A DNA stretch of 64,000 nucleotides from Streptomyces cucumeris. GTDB taxonomy: Bacteria > Actinomycetota > Actinomycetes > Streptomycetales > Streptomycetaceae. The stretch spans positions 62,001 through 126,000 of the forward strand of contig NZ_JANCLX010000005.1 of assembly GCF_024295805.1 (NCBI RefSeq). The letters run 5' to 3'. Shown piece by piece: positions 1-8,575 of the stretch. Each line of letters starts with the position of its first letter. Position 1 is the first letter of the stretch. A program made the translations under genes and the position numbers. The notes below the pieces were generated by a model. It made no database searches. It saw only the letters and a list, made by a program, of their open reading frames with translations, and was not told the origin of the DNA.

Positions 1-2742
1 CTCCAGCAGGGCGCGGTAGGCGGTCTGCGCCTCGTCGTGGCGCGCCCGGTCGTCCAGCAGCATCGCCTGCAGCCGACGGGCGACGAAGGTGTCGGGGTGC
101 CGCTCCCCCAGGGACTCGACCGTCTCCTCCAGCAGGGTGCGCAGCGCCGCCTCCGCCTCGGGGAACCGGTCGAGGGCGCGCAGCCGGTTGATCCACTTGC
201 GACGGGCGGTGCGGGTCCGCCAGTGCCGGGGCCCGAGCTCGGCCGAGGTCGTCTCGGTGAGATCGCGCCAGAGGGACTCCGCCTCCTCGGTGAACCCCCG
301 GGCGACCAGGATGTCGCCCAGGGTGAACCGGGCCGTCAGCAGCGCCGGGTCCCCGGCGGGCGCGTCCGCGCACTCCTGGACCGCCTCCCGCATCTGGGCC
401 TCGGCCTCGTCGTAACGGCCCAGCCGCTCCAGCGCGGTGGCCTGCCAGGCGCGGGCGTTGACGGTGTCGAAGTGGCGGGGGCCGAGCATGCCGTCCCGGC
501 CGACCGCCGCCGCGAGCAGTTCACGCTCGGCCTCCGCCACCCGCCCGAGGTCCAGCAGCATCCGGCCGCGCTGCAGGCACAGCCCGTACACGGTCCGCCC
601 GTACTCGCCGTGGCCCCGGCGCTCCCAGCTCTCCAGCAGGGCCCGGCACTCCTCCTCGGCCGCCTCCACCCGTCGGGCGTCCTCCAGGAGGTCGATCAGA
701 TAGGAGCGCGCGAAGAGGGTGTAGTCATGGTGCTCACCGTGCTCCCGGCCGGAGATCGCCACCACGTCCCGCAGATGGCGCTCCGCCTCGTCGTGCTTGC
801 CGAGCTGGTTCAGGGCGAGCGCCAGGTGGCCGCGGAGGTTGCGCGATTCGAGGTCGACCGCGGGCTCCAGCCATCCGATCGTGGTCCGGATCGCCTGGCA
901 CAGCGCGTCCGCGTAGTGCGGCCATCCGGCGGCGACCAGCCGTCCGGCGAACGGCGCCAGGGTCCGCACGGCCGACCAGCCCGTCTCCTCGTCCCGCCGC
1001 TCGGCCGAGGCCAGCACCTCCTCGGCCTTTTCCAGGACGGTCGGCGGCAGCCGGTCGTCCGCGGCGATCCGCCGCACCAGATCGGTGAGCGGCGGCTGTA
1101 CCCACTCCGAGGCGCGGGAGCGCGGCGGGTACGCGGCGGGCGGTTCCTCCGGGCCGGGCGCCGGGGCTTCCGGTTCCGGCTCCGGTTCGTCCCGCGCCAG
1201 TCCCAGCCGGTGCAGCAGCTCCGGTGACGCCGCCGCGAACGGACGGGCCTCGGCGGCCACCGCCGCGTCGCCGCAGGGTCCCGACAGCCGGGCGCGGAAC
1301 GCCGGACCACCGCTCTGGCGGCGCATCAGGAAGTCGGTGACCTGCGCCGCCGTGTCCAGTGCCGTGGAGGTGCGGACGGTGTCCAGCAGCAGATCGGCCA
1401 CGCCCGGGTGGAACGCGAACTCCTCCGCGCCGCCCTCGCGGCGGCGCAGCAGTCCGCCGAGGAAGACCTCGGCGAGCGGGGCGGATCCGGCGCCCCTGGC
1501 GTCATGGATCAGCCGCATCACCGGCAGGGTGAGCGGATGGACGGTGGCCAGCGCACCGGCCAGGCGCTGGCTCTCCGGGGAGGCGGCGGCGCGGAAGCGG
1601 CGCAGCCGCTCCTCCGGGGTGGGCGGCGGCGCCGGTGGGCCGGTCCGGGAGGTCGCCGGCGGCCCGGCGCCGTCCAGCAGCATCACCGGCAGCAGGGCGC
1701 TCCCCTCGCCGGTGGCGGTGAGGGCCGCCCAGGCCGCCAGGTCGGTTCCGGTGGGTTCCAGCACCGGCACGGGGGTGCCCCGGTAGGTCTTGAGCCCCGG
1801 CGGCAGCAGCGGATGGCGCACGGTCAGGGCGCGGCCGGGGGCGCCCTCCCGGCCGCCCGCGCCGACCAGCAGCCGTTCGGTGGGCATACCGCGCTCGGGC
1901 CACAGCCGCGCGGGCAGCGGCTGCACCACCGCCACCGGTGAGTGGCGGGCCCAGCGGTGCAGCAGCCGCGGGATGGCGCCGCTGCTCCAGCCGGGGCCGA
2001 CACCGTCGGACAGCACCAGCACCACCGTGCGGCCGGAGGGGTCCAGGAGCTGCCGGACGCCGCGGCGCGGGGCGCCGGGTGCGTACGGGCGGGCCCTGAG
2101 CACCGGCCGGGTCTCCGAGGAGCTGTCCAGGCCGTAGCCGCGCACCGAGCGGAAGGCGCCCTGCCGCTCCAGCACCCCGCGCAGTTCGGCGGCGAGCTGC
2201 CGCCACAGCACCATCGACGGTCCGTCGTCCACCACGAGTGCGACGCTCAGCCAGCGCTCGGGCCGGGGGCGCAGGACGACGTCCGGCAGTCCGGTCTCGG
2301 CGATCCAGTCGGCGGTGGCGGCCTCGTCCAGCGCGAAGGCGCTCCGGGAGGGGACGCATCTGCGCAGCGGGCGCAGCGCGCGGGACAGTCCGCGGGCGCC
2401 GGGCAGGGCCCGTACCCCGCGGACGTCCACCGCGCGGGCCGGGCGGGCCGCGGCGGCGCGGACCGCTCCGGGGGCGAACAGCCCGGTGGGGGCGGCAGGT
2501 CCGGCCCCGGGGTCATCGGCGCGCGGACCGGTGGGGTCGCGGTGGTGCGGCGCTCCCCCGGTGTCCTCGTCGGGGGCCTGCTCGACGGGCTCGCCGGTGC
2601 CGGTGGACGCTGGCCGGCCGCCGTCGTCTCCTGCGGGTGCGGCCGGTGCGGTGGTGGCGGCGAACCACAGGGCGTCACGCAGCTCCTCCGGGGAGAGTTC
2701 GACCCCGGCGTCCTCCAGCAGCGCGCACAGCCGCCCGATCAT
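1..2742 (-). CDS. vWA-like domain plus TPR protein of a MoxR/VMAP conflict operon (3' end outside window)
   Basis: An open frame with no stop runs from an ATG at 2742 to the left edge, so at least 914 residues are present and the C-terminus is missing. Residues about 1-160 start with a short helical segment followed by an Ala/Gly/Pro-rich linker. Around residues 164-270 there is a von Willebrand A-like fold: a hydrophobic strand followed by DDGPSM (a MIDAS-like DxGxS, about residue 172) and later VVLVLSDGVGP. The last 300 or so residues are TPR-like helical pairs such as LGKHDEAERHLR and LGRYDEAEAQMR. The architecture resembles proteins annotated as SAV_2336 N-terminal-related, and fits the vWA arm of vWA-MoxR-VMAP systems. 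The start overlaps the MoxR stop by one base (TGATG), so the two are translationally coupled. I infer it is the partner or adaptor that MoxR remodels and that TPRs provide target sensing; no substrate can be read from sequence. Confidence 0.85.
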   Translation of the reverse strand, partial: MIGRLCALLEDAGVELSPEELRDALWFAATTAPAAPAGDDGGRPASTGTGEPVEQAPDEDTGGAPHHRDPTGPRADDPGAGPAAPTGLFAPGAVRAAAARPARAVDVRGVRALPGARGLSRALRPLRRCVPSRSAFALDEAATADWIAETGLPDVVLRPRPERWLSVALVVDDGPSMVLWRQLAAELRGVLERQGAFRSVRGYGLDSSSETRPVLRARPYAPGAPRRGVRQLLDPSGRTVVLVLSDGVGPGWSSGAIPRLLHRWARHSPVAVVQPLPARLWPERGMPTERLLVGAGGREGAPGRALTVRHPLLPPGLKTYRGTPVPVLEPTGTDLAAWAALTATGEGSALLPVMLLDGAGPPATSRTGPPAPPPTPEERLRRFRAAASPESQRLAGALATVHPLTLPVMRLIHDARGAGSAPLAEVFLGGLLRRREGGAEEFAFHPGVADLLLDTVRTSTALDTAAQVTDFLMRRQSGGPAFRARLSGPCGDAAVAAEARPFAAASPELLHRLGLARDEPEPEPEAPAPGPEEPPAAYPPRSRASEWVQPPLTDLVRRIAADDRLPPTVLEKAEEVLASAERRDEETGWSAVRTLAPFAGRLVAAGWPHYADALCQAIRTTIGWLEPAVDLESRNLRGHLALALNQLGKHDEAERHLRDVVAISGREHGEHHDYTLFARSYLIDLLEDARRVEAAEEECRALLESWERRGHGEYGRTVYGLCLQRGRMLLDLGRVAEAERELLAAAVGRDGMLGPRHFDTVNARAWQATALERLGRYDEAEAQMREAVQECADAPAGDPALLTARFTLGDILVARGFTEEAESLWRDLTETTSAELGPRHWRTRTARRKWINRLRALDRFPEAEAALRTLLEETVESLGERHPDTFVARRLQAMLLDDRARHDEAQTAYRALLE

Positions 2743-3716
2743 CACACGTCGGCTTCGTTGAGCGAGCGGAACAGCTTGTCGATGACCTCGTGGTCCACCT
2801 GGACCCCGGAGGAGCGCAGCCGGACGGCGTTCAGCAACTGGTCGGTGGCGAGCTCGCGCTCCTCCCGCAGGGCCACGAAATGGGCGATCATCCCCATGGC
2901 GCGGTGGCCGACCTCCTCCCCGAGGTGCATGGTGACGATCTGCCGGAGCTGTCGTTCGTCGGGCTGCTGGAGGTCGAGCCGTACACAGCGACGCAGGAAC
3001 GCCGGGGGGAACTCGCGCTCGCCGTTGCTGGTGATGACCACGACGGGGAAGACCCGGCAGCGCACCCAGCCGTCCTCGATCCGCACCTTCTCGCGGGAGC
3101 CGGTGATCCGCACCGAGGCTTCCGGATCGCGCAGCCGGGCCAGTTCGGGGATCTCGAACTCGCCCTCCTCGAAGACGGTGAGGAGGTCGTTGGGGAGGTC
3201 CACATCGCCCTTGTCGAGCTCGTCGACGAGCAGCACCCGCGGCCGGTCGGCGGGCAGCAGCGCGGTGCCCAGCGCGCCGAGCCGCAGATAGTCGCCGATG
3301 TCCGGTTCGTCGGCGGCGCCCTGGCCGTCCGCGTCCTGGCCGTCCGTGCGCTGCCGCAGGGAGGCGTCGCGCAGCCGTCCCACGGCGTCGTACGCGTACA
3401 GCCCGTCGGTCAGCGTGGTGCGGCTGTTGACCGGCCAGTGCAGCACCTCGCCGAGGGTGAGTTCACGGGCGACGGCGTGGGCGAGCGTGGACTTGCCGGT
3501 ACCGGGACGGCCGGTGACCAGCAGCGGGCGGTGCAGATGCAGCGCCATGTTGACGGTGTCCCGGTGCTCGTCGGAGATCAGGTACGGCAGCCCCCGGCCG
3601 GCGGTACGGCGCGGGGAGTCCTCGCCGAAGCGCCGCCACGGCGGGGCCGCGGGCCAGGTCTCCACTACGTGGGGCGCGGTGTCGCCGCCGTGGAAGAGCC
3701 GCCAGTCCTGTGTCAT
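2742..3716 (-). CDS. MoxR-type AAA+ ATPase
   Basis: This 324-residue cytosolic protein is a single AAA+ module. Walker A is GRPGTGKS (about residues 68-75), Walker B is VLLVDELDK, sensor 1 lies in VITSNGE, and an arginine-finger candidate follows in FLRRCVRLD. Length and motif order match the MoxR branch, whose members act as chaperones that remodel vWA-domain partners. The neighbours support that role: a vWA-TPR gene starts on its stop codon and a caspase/VMAP gene ends 23 bases upstream. The ATG at 3716 has a good ribosome site (AGGAGAAGGA). An Asp/Gly/Gln-rich insertion sits between Walker A and Walker B. The MoxR assignment is secure; the role as NTP-dependent switch of a conflict system is inferred from gene context. 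Confidence 0.93.
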   Translation of the reverse strand: MTQDWRLFHGGDTAPHVVETWPAAPPWRRFGEDSPRRTAGRGLPYLISDEHRDTVNMALHLHRPLLVTGRPGTGKSTLAHAVARELTLGEVLHWPVNSRTTLTDGLYAYDAVGRLRDASLRQRTDGQDADGQGAADEPDIGDYLRLGALGTALLPADRPRVLLVDELDKGDVDLPNDLLTVFEEGEFEIPELARLRDPEASVRITGSREKVRIEDGWVRCRVFPVVVITSNGEREFPPAFLRRCVRLDLQQPDERQLRQIVTMHLGEEVGHRAMGMIAHFVALREERELATDQLLNAVRLRSSGVQVDHEVIDKLFRSLNEADV

Positions 3717-3739
3717 GTGCTTCCTTCTCCTCGGGGCGG

Positions 3740-5980
3740 TCAGGGGGCCGACAGGTCGAGCGGGCCGGGCAGCGGGCGGTGCGGATCGTCCCAGAGCAGC
3801 GCCAGGTGCCTGCCCGGGTGGGCGGCGTCGGCGTCGCTCGCCGAGCGGAGTTTACGCAGCCGCTGGGGCAGCGAGCGCAGACTTTCGGTGCCGAGCAGCG
3901 CCTCCAACTCGGCCTCCGCGCCGTCCCGTTCATGCGCGCCGTGCCACACCAGCACGGGGACGCCGCCGAACAGACAGGCGGTGAACACCTCCGGGCGGGC
4001 GCGCGCCGGGGTGGTCATCACCACGCCGGGCACGTCCTCCCGGGCCTGGAGGTCGCCGTAGACATGCTTGCTGCTGACCAGGTGGGCGGGCAGCCGGTAC
4101 AGATCGTCGGTGCTCGCCCCCTCGACCGCCTGCCAGCGCCGCAGCCACAGATGGCGCTGCTCCGCGCGGAACTCACCGCACCGCACGACGACCGGGTAGT
4201 CGGTGCCGAGCGAACGCTCGAAGGGGGTGGTCAGCGGCCAGCAGTGGACGTCGAGTTCGAGATCGGCGGCGGCCACGAAGAACTCGACCAGGGTCTCCTG
4301 GCTGCGGGCGTGGGTGCGCAGCAGCTCGTCCACCCCGCGCTGTATCTCCTCCAGCGGGGCGGGGGTGTCCGCCGTGGCCAGGGACTCGACCCGGTCGCCG
4401 CGGCGCGCCCACACCTCGTAGGCCCGCAGCCGCCCGGAGCCGACCGCGGGGTGCAGCCGGATCTGCACCCGCTCGTCCACGGCTCCGGCGGCGTCCGCGG
4501 ACGCCGCCCGCTCCTCGGCCTCGGCGCGCCGGTCCCGCAGGGCGCCCTCCAGCCCGATCCGCACCGCGCACCCCAGCGACCACTCCCGCAGCGCCTCCGC
4601 GGTCCCGGCCCCGGTGCCGGTGCCGGTACCGGGCTCGCTCTCCGCGGCGGCGAACCGCTCGACCGCGCGCAGCAGTTGGGGGAGCTGGTGCGGGGTGCGC
4701 AGCAGCTCCTCCAGCGCGTCGGCCAGCGGTCCGGGGGCGGCGGGCGGCAGCCCCACCCCGGGGAGCTCGGCGCGGGCCGCGTCGGCGAAGTCGGCCAGCC
4801 GGTCCGGGGTCAGCCGGTCCAGCAGGGCCACCAGGGCGTCGTACTCGGCGCGGAGCAGCCAGCGGCCGGGCTGGAGGACCTGGCACGCCCCCTGGGCCGG
4901 AGCGGGCACCGGTTCGCCGGGCGCCTCCTGGGCGAGCGCGTCCAGCAGGGTGACGGCGCCGTGGTGCTCGGCGAGTGCCCAGTCGACCAGTTCCCCGGCG
5001 GAAGGGGACTCGGTGACGGGCGGGGCGGTGGTGAACTCCTCGGCCAGCCGGACCAGGACGCGCGCCGCGCGGCCCGGCTCCGCCGCCAGCAGCCCGGCGA
5101 CCGAGGCGGCCAGCTTCCCGTGCGCCCGCCGCCCCGGTTCGTCCAGGGGCGGCCCGGTGGGGGCGGGTGGTCCGAGCGGGACCTCCCTGCCGTCCCTGGT
5201 CCCGTCGCTGACGTGCACGGTGGGGAACTGCCGCAGCCCCTCCTCCTCGTGCAGCCGCCGGAACTCGTCCTGGACGCCCTGCCAGACCCGGCCGAGGTCC
5301 GGGGCGGCCCCACCGCCGGAGGCCACCGCGAGCTGCCCCAGCAGCACCGAGCTGAACACCCCGGCGCCCTGCTGGTTCTTGGCCACGGCTCCGGGCCCGC
5401 AGGCCCGCATCCAGAAGATCTCGCGGTCGCGGTTGACCTCGTTCCTGCGGGTGAGGTTCTCCGGATCGGCCACCATCTCGTGGGCGCGTGCGGGCAGCGC
5501 CCGCCAGCAGGCGTCGATGACCACCGTCACCCGCTGCACGCCCTGCCGGGGCAGATGTTCGGTGCGCAGCAGCGACATCAGGTTGTGCGCGTCCAGTCCG
5601 CGCATATCGGTGTCGCGCGTCTCGGGGTAGAGCAGGCTCCAGCGTCCGCCCGGCGCCTGAACCCCGTGCCCCGCCCAGTAGATCCACAGCCAGTCGGCGT
5701 CGATCCGGCGCAGTTCGTCCATGAAGACCTCGCGGACGGTGCCGCTGTCGGCCGCGCGGTGGCCGGGGTCCGCCTCCTGGAGGGCGGCCCGGTTCTCCTC
5801 CTTCGGCGAGGCCAGCAGCCGGATGTTGGCCGGGGGCACACCCAGTCCGGTCAGCCATGAGCGCATGCCGAGCGCGTCCTTGACCGGGCCGTCGAGGGTC
5901 CAGTCGTCACTGCCCCGGTACTGCTCGACGGCCACGATCACCGCGTGGGTACGCCGCCAGTCGTGTCCCGGCTCCCTCAC
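3740..5980 (-). CDS. Caspase-like peptidase with VMAP-type C-terminal region
   Basis: This 746-residue protein has a caspase/metacaspase p20-like domain at about residues 10-270. The fold opens with HAVIVAVEQYRG; the catalytic His is in WAGHG (about H105) and the catalytic Cys in VVIDACWR (about C158), so the dyad is intact. The middle (about 275-510) is helical and Ala/Glu-rich. The last 230 residues resemble the C-terminal domain of vWA-MoxR-associated proteins: a strand/helix module with LHPAVGSGRLRAYEVW, then LDVHCWPL and DYPVVVRC. No signal peptide or membrane segment is visible, so it should act in the cytoplasm. It starts with a GTG that overlaps the stop of the hydrolase gene (GTGA). 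I infer it is the effector protease, held inactive until the ATPase/vWA arm responds. The caspase fold is clear; the VMAP-C label rests on pattern and context. Confidence 0.88.
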   Translation of the reverse strand: MREPGHDWRRTHAVIVAVEQYRGSDDWTLDGPVKDALGMRSWLTGLGVPPANIRLLASPKEENRAALQEADPGHRAADSGTVREVFMDELRRIDADWLWIYWAGHGVQAPGGRWSLLYPETRDTDMRGLDAHNLMSLLRTEHLPRQGVQRVTVVIDACWRALPARAHEMVADPENLTRRNEVNRDREIFWMRACGPGAVAKNQQGAGVFSSVLLGQLAVASGGGAAPDLGRVWQGVQDEFRRLHEEEGLRQFPTVHVSDGTRDGREVPLGPPAPTGPPLDEPGRRAHGKLAASVAGLLAAEPGRAARVLVRLAEEFTTAPPVTESPSAGELVDWALAEHHGAVTLLDALAQEAPGEPVPAPAQGACQVLQPGRWLLRAEYDALVALLDRLTPDRLADFADAARAELPGVGLPPAAPGPLADALEELLRTPHQLPQLLRAVERFAAAESEPGTGTGTGAGTAEALREWSLGCAVRIGLEGALRDRRAEAEERAASADAAGAVDERVQIRLHPAVGSGRLRAYEVWARRGDRVESLATADTPAPLEEIQRGVDELLRTHARSQETLVEFFVAAADLELDVHCWPLTTPFERSLGTDYPVVVRCGEFRAEQRHLWLRRWQAVEGASTDDLYRLPAHLVSSKHVYGDLQAREDVPGVVMTTPARARPEVFTACLFGGVPVLVWHGAHERDGAEAELEALLGTESLRSLPQRLRKLRSASDADAAHPGRHLALLWDDPHRPLPGPLDLSAP

Positions 5981-7215
5981 CGCGGCAGCTCCGGGCCCAG
6001 CAGGTCGTACAGCCGCTGATGGGCGAAGTAGGAGGTGTGGGCGCGCGGGAACGGCTGACGGGTGGTCACGCGCAGATCGGTGACCCGGCCGGGGAAGACC
6101 TCGCCGCCGACGAAGCCGAGCAGATCGTGCTCGTCGTAGACGTTGATCCAGCGGGGGAACGCCGGGGGCAGCGGCGCACCGCGGCGCAGTGAGGTGAGGG
6201 CGTCCAGCTCGTAGAGGAACGGCGCCTGCGAACCGACCGTCACCAGCAGCTCCACCCCGGGCGGCGGTCCGGCCGCGTCGGCGAGCAGATCGACGCAGGC
6301 GATACCGCCGAGGCTGTGGGCGAGCAGCACGACCGGGCCGCCGCCGTCGGCGGCCTCCCGCACCGCGGCGGCGATGGCGGCGCGCACCCCGGCGCCGCGG
6401 GCCTGGTAGCGGAGGATGTCGCCACCGGCCGGGACCGAGCCCCGGGTGATCCCGCCGCGGAACGTCCGGGCCAGTGAGGAGAGCGGTGACAGATAGGAGT
6501 TGAGCATCCGGCCGCCGACACCGCGGGCGGCGCGGGAGACGACCCCGCTGCGGTCGGCCCCGCCGAGCTGGTCGGTGAGGGCGCCGACGACGGTGTCGCG
6601 GTCGGCGCCGTCCACGGGGAGCAGGGCGTCGATGTCCCCGGCGGTCTCGGCGGAGTTCAGGGCCAGGGCGTAGACCGCGCGGGCGGCGACGGCCCCGACG
6701 CCTTCGGTGTACGGAGCGCCGCCCAGCTCACGGGAGATCTCGTCGGCGACGCGCTCCGCGGCCCCGTCCAGGGACGGGGCGAGGTCGGCCACGAGCCCGC
6801 GCAGACCCGGCCGGGCGGTGTCCCCGACCCCGGCCAGGCTCAGTGCGCGCACCTTGTCCGCGACGGTCTCCCAGGGGTCCACCCGGCCGGGTGCGAAGCC
6901 GGTGTCCCCGTCGTCGCCGCGCGCCGTCTCGGTGAACTCCCAGAGCTCGGCGAGGGGTTCGGCCTCCAGCAGGGCCCACAGGGCCAGTGGATCGTCGTCG
7001 TCCGGGCCAGGGTCCCCGGCGCCGCGGTTCCCCGTCCGCACCGGGACCGAGGCCCCGTCGAGCCCGAGGGAGGCGCCGTGCTCCTCACCCCAGAAGCAGC
7101 GGACCGCACGGACGTCGGGACGCACCCGCTCCAGTCCGTCGCGCACGCGCGCGAAGCTCTTGTCGTAGGAGGCGGCCCGGACCCCCGTGCCATGGACGAA
7201 GACGACGCCCGTCAC
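5977..7215 (-). CDS. Alpha/beta hydrolase, lipase- or PGAP1-like
   Basis: This 412-residue protein is first in the conflict operon. It begins with an alpha/beta-hydrolase oxyanion strand (VVFVHGTGVR) and has a nucleophile elbow AHSLGG (GxSxG type) after the hydrophobic strand GPVVLLAHSLGG. A likely acid/His pair lies in the last 80 residues (YDEHDLLGF and later PFPRAHTSY). The central 200 residues are a long helical insertion. There is no signal peptide, so any lipase activity would meet the inner membrane from the cytoplasm. GTG start with a G-rich ribosome site; its stop overlaps the caspase start by four bases, so the two are made together. It may be a second effector, or an enzyme that alters a lipid or protein in response to the switch. 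Substrate unknown. Confidence 0.82.
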   Translation of the reverse strand: MTGVVFVHGTGVRAASYDKSFARVRDGLERVRPDVRAVRCFWGEEHGASLGLDGASVPVRTGNRGAGDPGPDDDDPLALWALLEAEPLAELWEFTETARGDDGDTGFAPGRVDPWETVADKVRALSLAGVGDTARPGLRGLVADLAPSLDGAAERVADEISRELGGAPYTEGVGAVAARAVYALALNSAETAGDIDALLPVDGADRDTVVGALTDQLGGADRSGVVSRAARGVGGRMLNSYLSPLSSLARTFRGGITRGSVPAGGDILRYQARGAGVRAAIAAAVREAADGGGPVVLLAHSLGGIACVDLLADAAGPPPGVELLVTVGSQAPFLYELDALTSLRRGAPLPPAFPRWINVYDEHDLLGFVGGEVFPGRVTDLRVTTRQPFPRAHTSYFAHQRLYDLLGPELPR

Positions 7216-7252
7216 CGATCCCCCCGATCCCCACCGCGGTTGCGCGCCTTCA

Positions 7253-7281
7253 ACTTTAACGCGCGATCACCGGGCGGTCAC
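7253..7281 (-). promoter_or_regulatory. Candidate promoter of the caspase/MoxR operon
   Basis: On the minus strand GTGACC (7281-7276) is followed after 17 bases by TAAAGT (7258-7253), about 38 bases upstream of the hydrolase GTG. Spacing fits a vegetative sigma factor, and the 97-base gap after dusB leaves little other room. Motif match only. Confidence 0.45.
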
Positions 7282-7312
7282 GTGAAGTGGCGGACCCGCC
7301 GGGGCCGACGGC

Positions 7313-8452
7313 TCAGCCGCCCGAGGTGTCCAGCTCCGCGTCCTCGCCCACCCCGGCCCGGTCCCAGGGGTCGTTCAGCCAGCCGTCCGGGAGGACCACG
7401 CGGTTGCGGCCGGAGGTGCGGCCGCGCGGGCCGTCGGCGCCGGGGGGCCAGGGCTGGTCCAGGTCGAGTTCGCCGAGCAGGGCGTCCAGTTCGGCCAGCG
7501 AGGAGGCGATGGCCAGCTTCTTGCGCATCTCGGAGCCGACCGAGAAGCCCTTGGTGTACCAGGCGACGTGCTTACGGAAGTCGATCACGCCGCGCTCCTC
7601 GTCCTCCAGCCACTGGGCGAGCAGCTCGGCGTGGCGCAGCATCACGGCCGCGACCTCCTTGAGGGTGGGCCGGGCGTACCCGGCGCCGCCGTCCGGCTCG
7701 AAGGCGGCCACCAGGTCGCCGAAGAGCCAGGGCCGCCCCAGACAGCCGCGGCCGACGACCACACCGTCACAGCCGGTCTCGCGCATCATCCGCATCGCGT
7801 CGTCGGCGGACCAGATGTCGCCGTTGCCCAGCACCGGGATCTCGGGGACGGCCTCCTTCAGCCGCGCGATGGCGTCCCAGTCGGCCGTGCCGCCGTAGTG
7901 CTGGGCGGCGGTGCGCCCGTGCAGCGCGATGGCGGTGACGCCCTCCTCGACGGCGATCCGGCCCGCGTCGAGGTAGGTGATGTGATCGTCGTCGATGCCC
8001 TTGCGCATCTTCATGGTCACCGGGAGCGAGCCCGCGCCGGAGACCGCCTCGCGCAGGATCGCGCGCAGCAGATGGCGCTTGAACGGCAGCGCGGAGCCAC
8101 CGCCCTTGCGGGTGACCTTGGGCACCGGACAGCCGAAGTTGAGATCGATGTGATCGGCCAGGTCCTCGGCCACGATCATGCGGACGGCCTTGCCGACGGT
8201 CACCGGGTCCACCCCGTAGAGCTGGATCGAACGCGGCTTCTCGGTGCCGTCGAAGTGGATCAGCCGCATGGTCTTGGCGTCCCGTTCGACCAGCGCCCGG
8301 GTGGTGATCATCTCGCTGACGAAAAGACCCTTGCCGCCCGAGAACTCCCGGCACAGGGTGCGGAACGGCGCGTTGGTGATCCCGGCCATCGGTGCGAGCA
8401 CGACCGGTGGCTGGACCGTATGCGGTCCGAACTGCAACTGCGGCTGGGTCAT
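7313..8452 (-). CDS. dusB: tRNA-dihydrouridine synthase B
   Basis: FMN-dependent enzyme that reduces specific uridines in tRNA to dihydrouridine. The 379-residue protein has the family's N-terminal APMAGITNAPFR, the tRNA/FMN-binding NFGCPVPKV with the active-site Cys, the K-rich TMKMRKGIDD strand, the HGRTAAQHYGG loop and the phosphate-binding VLGNGDIWS and VVVGRGCLGRPW at the end of the TIM barrel. I chose the ATG at 8452 because GAGGAAG lies just upstream and family members start near MTQPQL; a longer frame upstream is Arg/Pro-rich and not conserved in style. It is divergent from the exporter at 8576 and its stop lies 98 bases from the conflict operon start, so it is probably a single transcription unit. 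Confidence 0.96.
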   Translation of the reverse strand: MTQPQLQFGPHTVQPPVVLAPMAGITNAPFRTLCREFSGGKGLFVSEMITTRALVERDAKTMRLIHFDGTEKPRSIQLYGVDPVTVGKAVRMIVAEDLADHIDLNFGCPVPKVTRKGGGSALPFKRHLLRAILREAVSGAGSLPVTMKMRKGIDDDHITYLDAGRIAVEEGVTAIALHGRTAAQHYGGTADWDAIARLKEAVPEIPVLGNGDIWSADDAMRMMRETGCDGVVVGRGCLGRPWLFGDLVAAFEPDGGAGYARPTLKEVAAVMLRHAELLAQWLEDEERGVIDFRKHVAWYTKGFSVGSEMRKKLAIASSLAELDALLGELDLDQPWPPGADGPRGRTSGRNRVVLPDGWLNDPWDRAGVGEDAELDTSGG

Positions 8453-8575
8453 GGGTGGGCTTCCTCGGGTACGACAGCGGGTACGGCAGGGGCCGGGCGG
8501 GCCGGACCTCTTATTGTCCCGCACCCGCGGGGCGGCGCACCCATCCCCCCGACGGTATCGATGTAACGTTCAACC

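Noticed and set aside
2238..5860. Long plus-strand frames opposite the MoxR and caspase genes
   Set aside because: No recognisable domains; the minus-strand products have conserved catalytic motifs.
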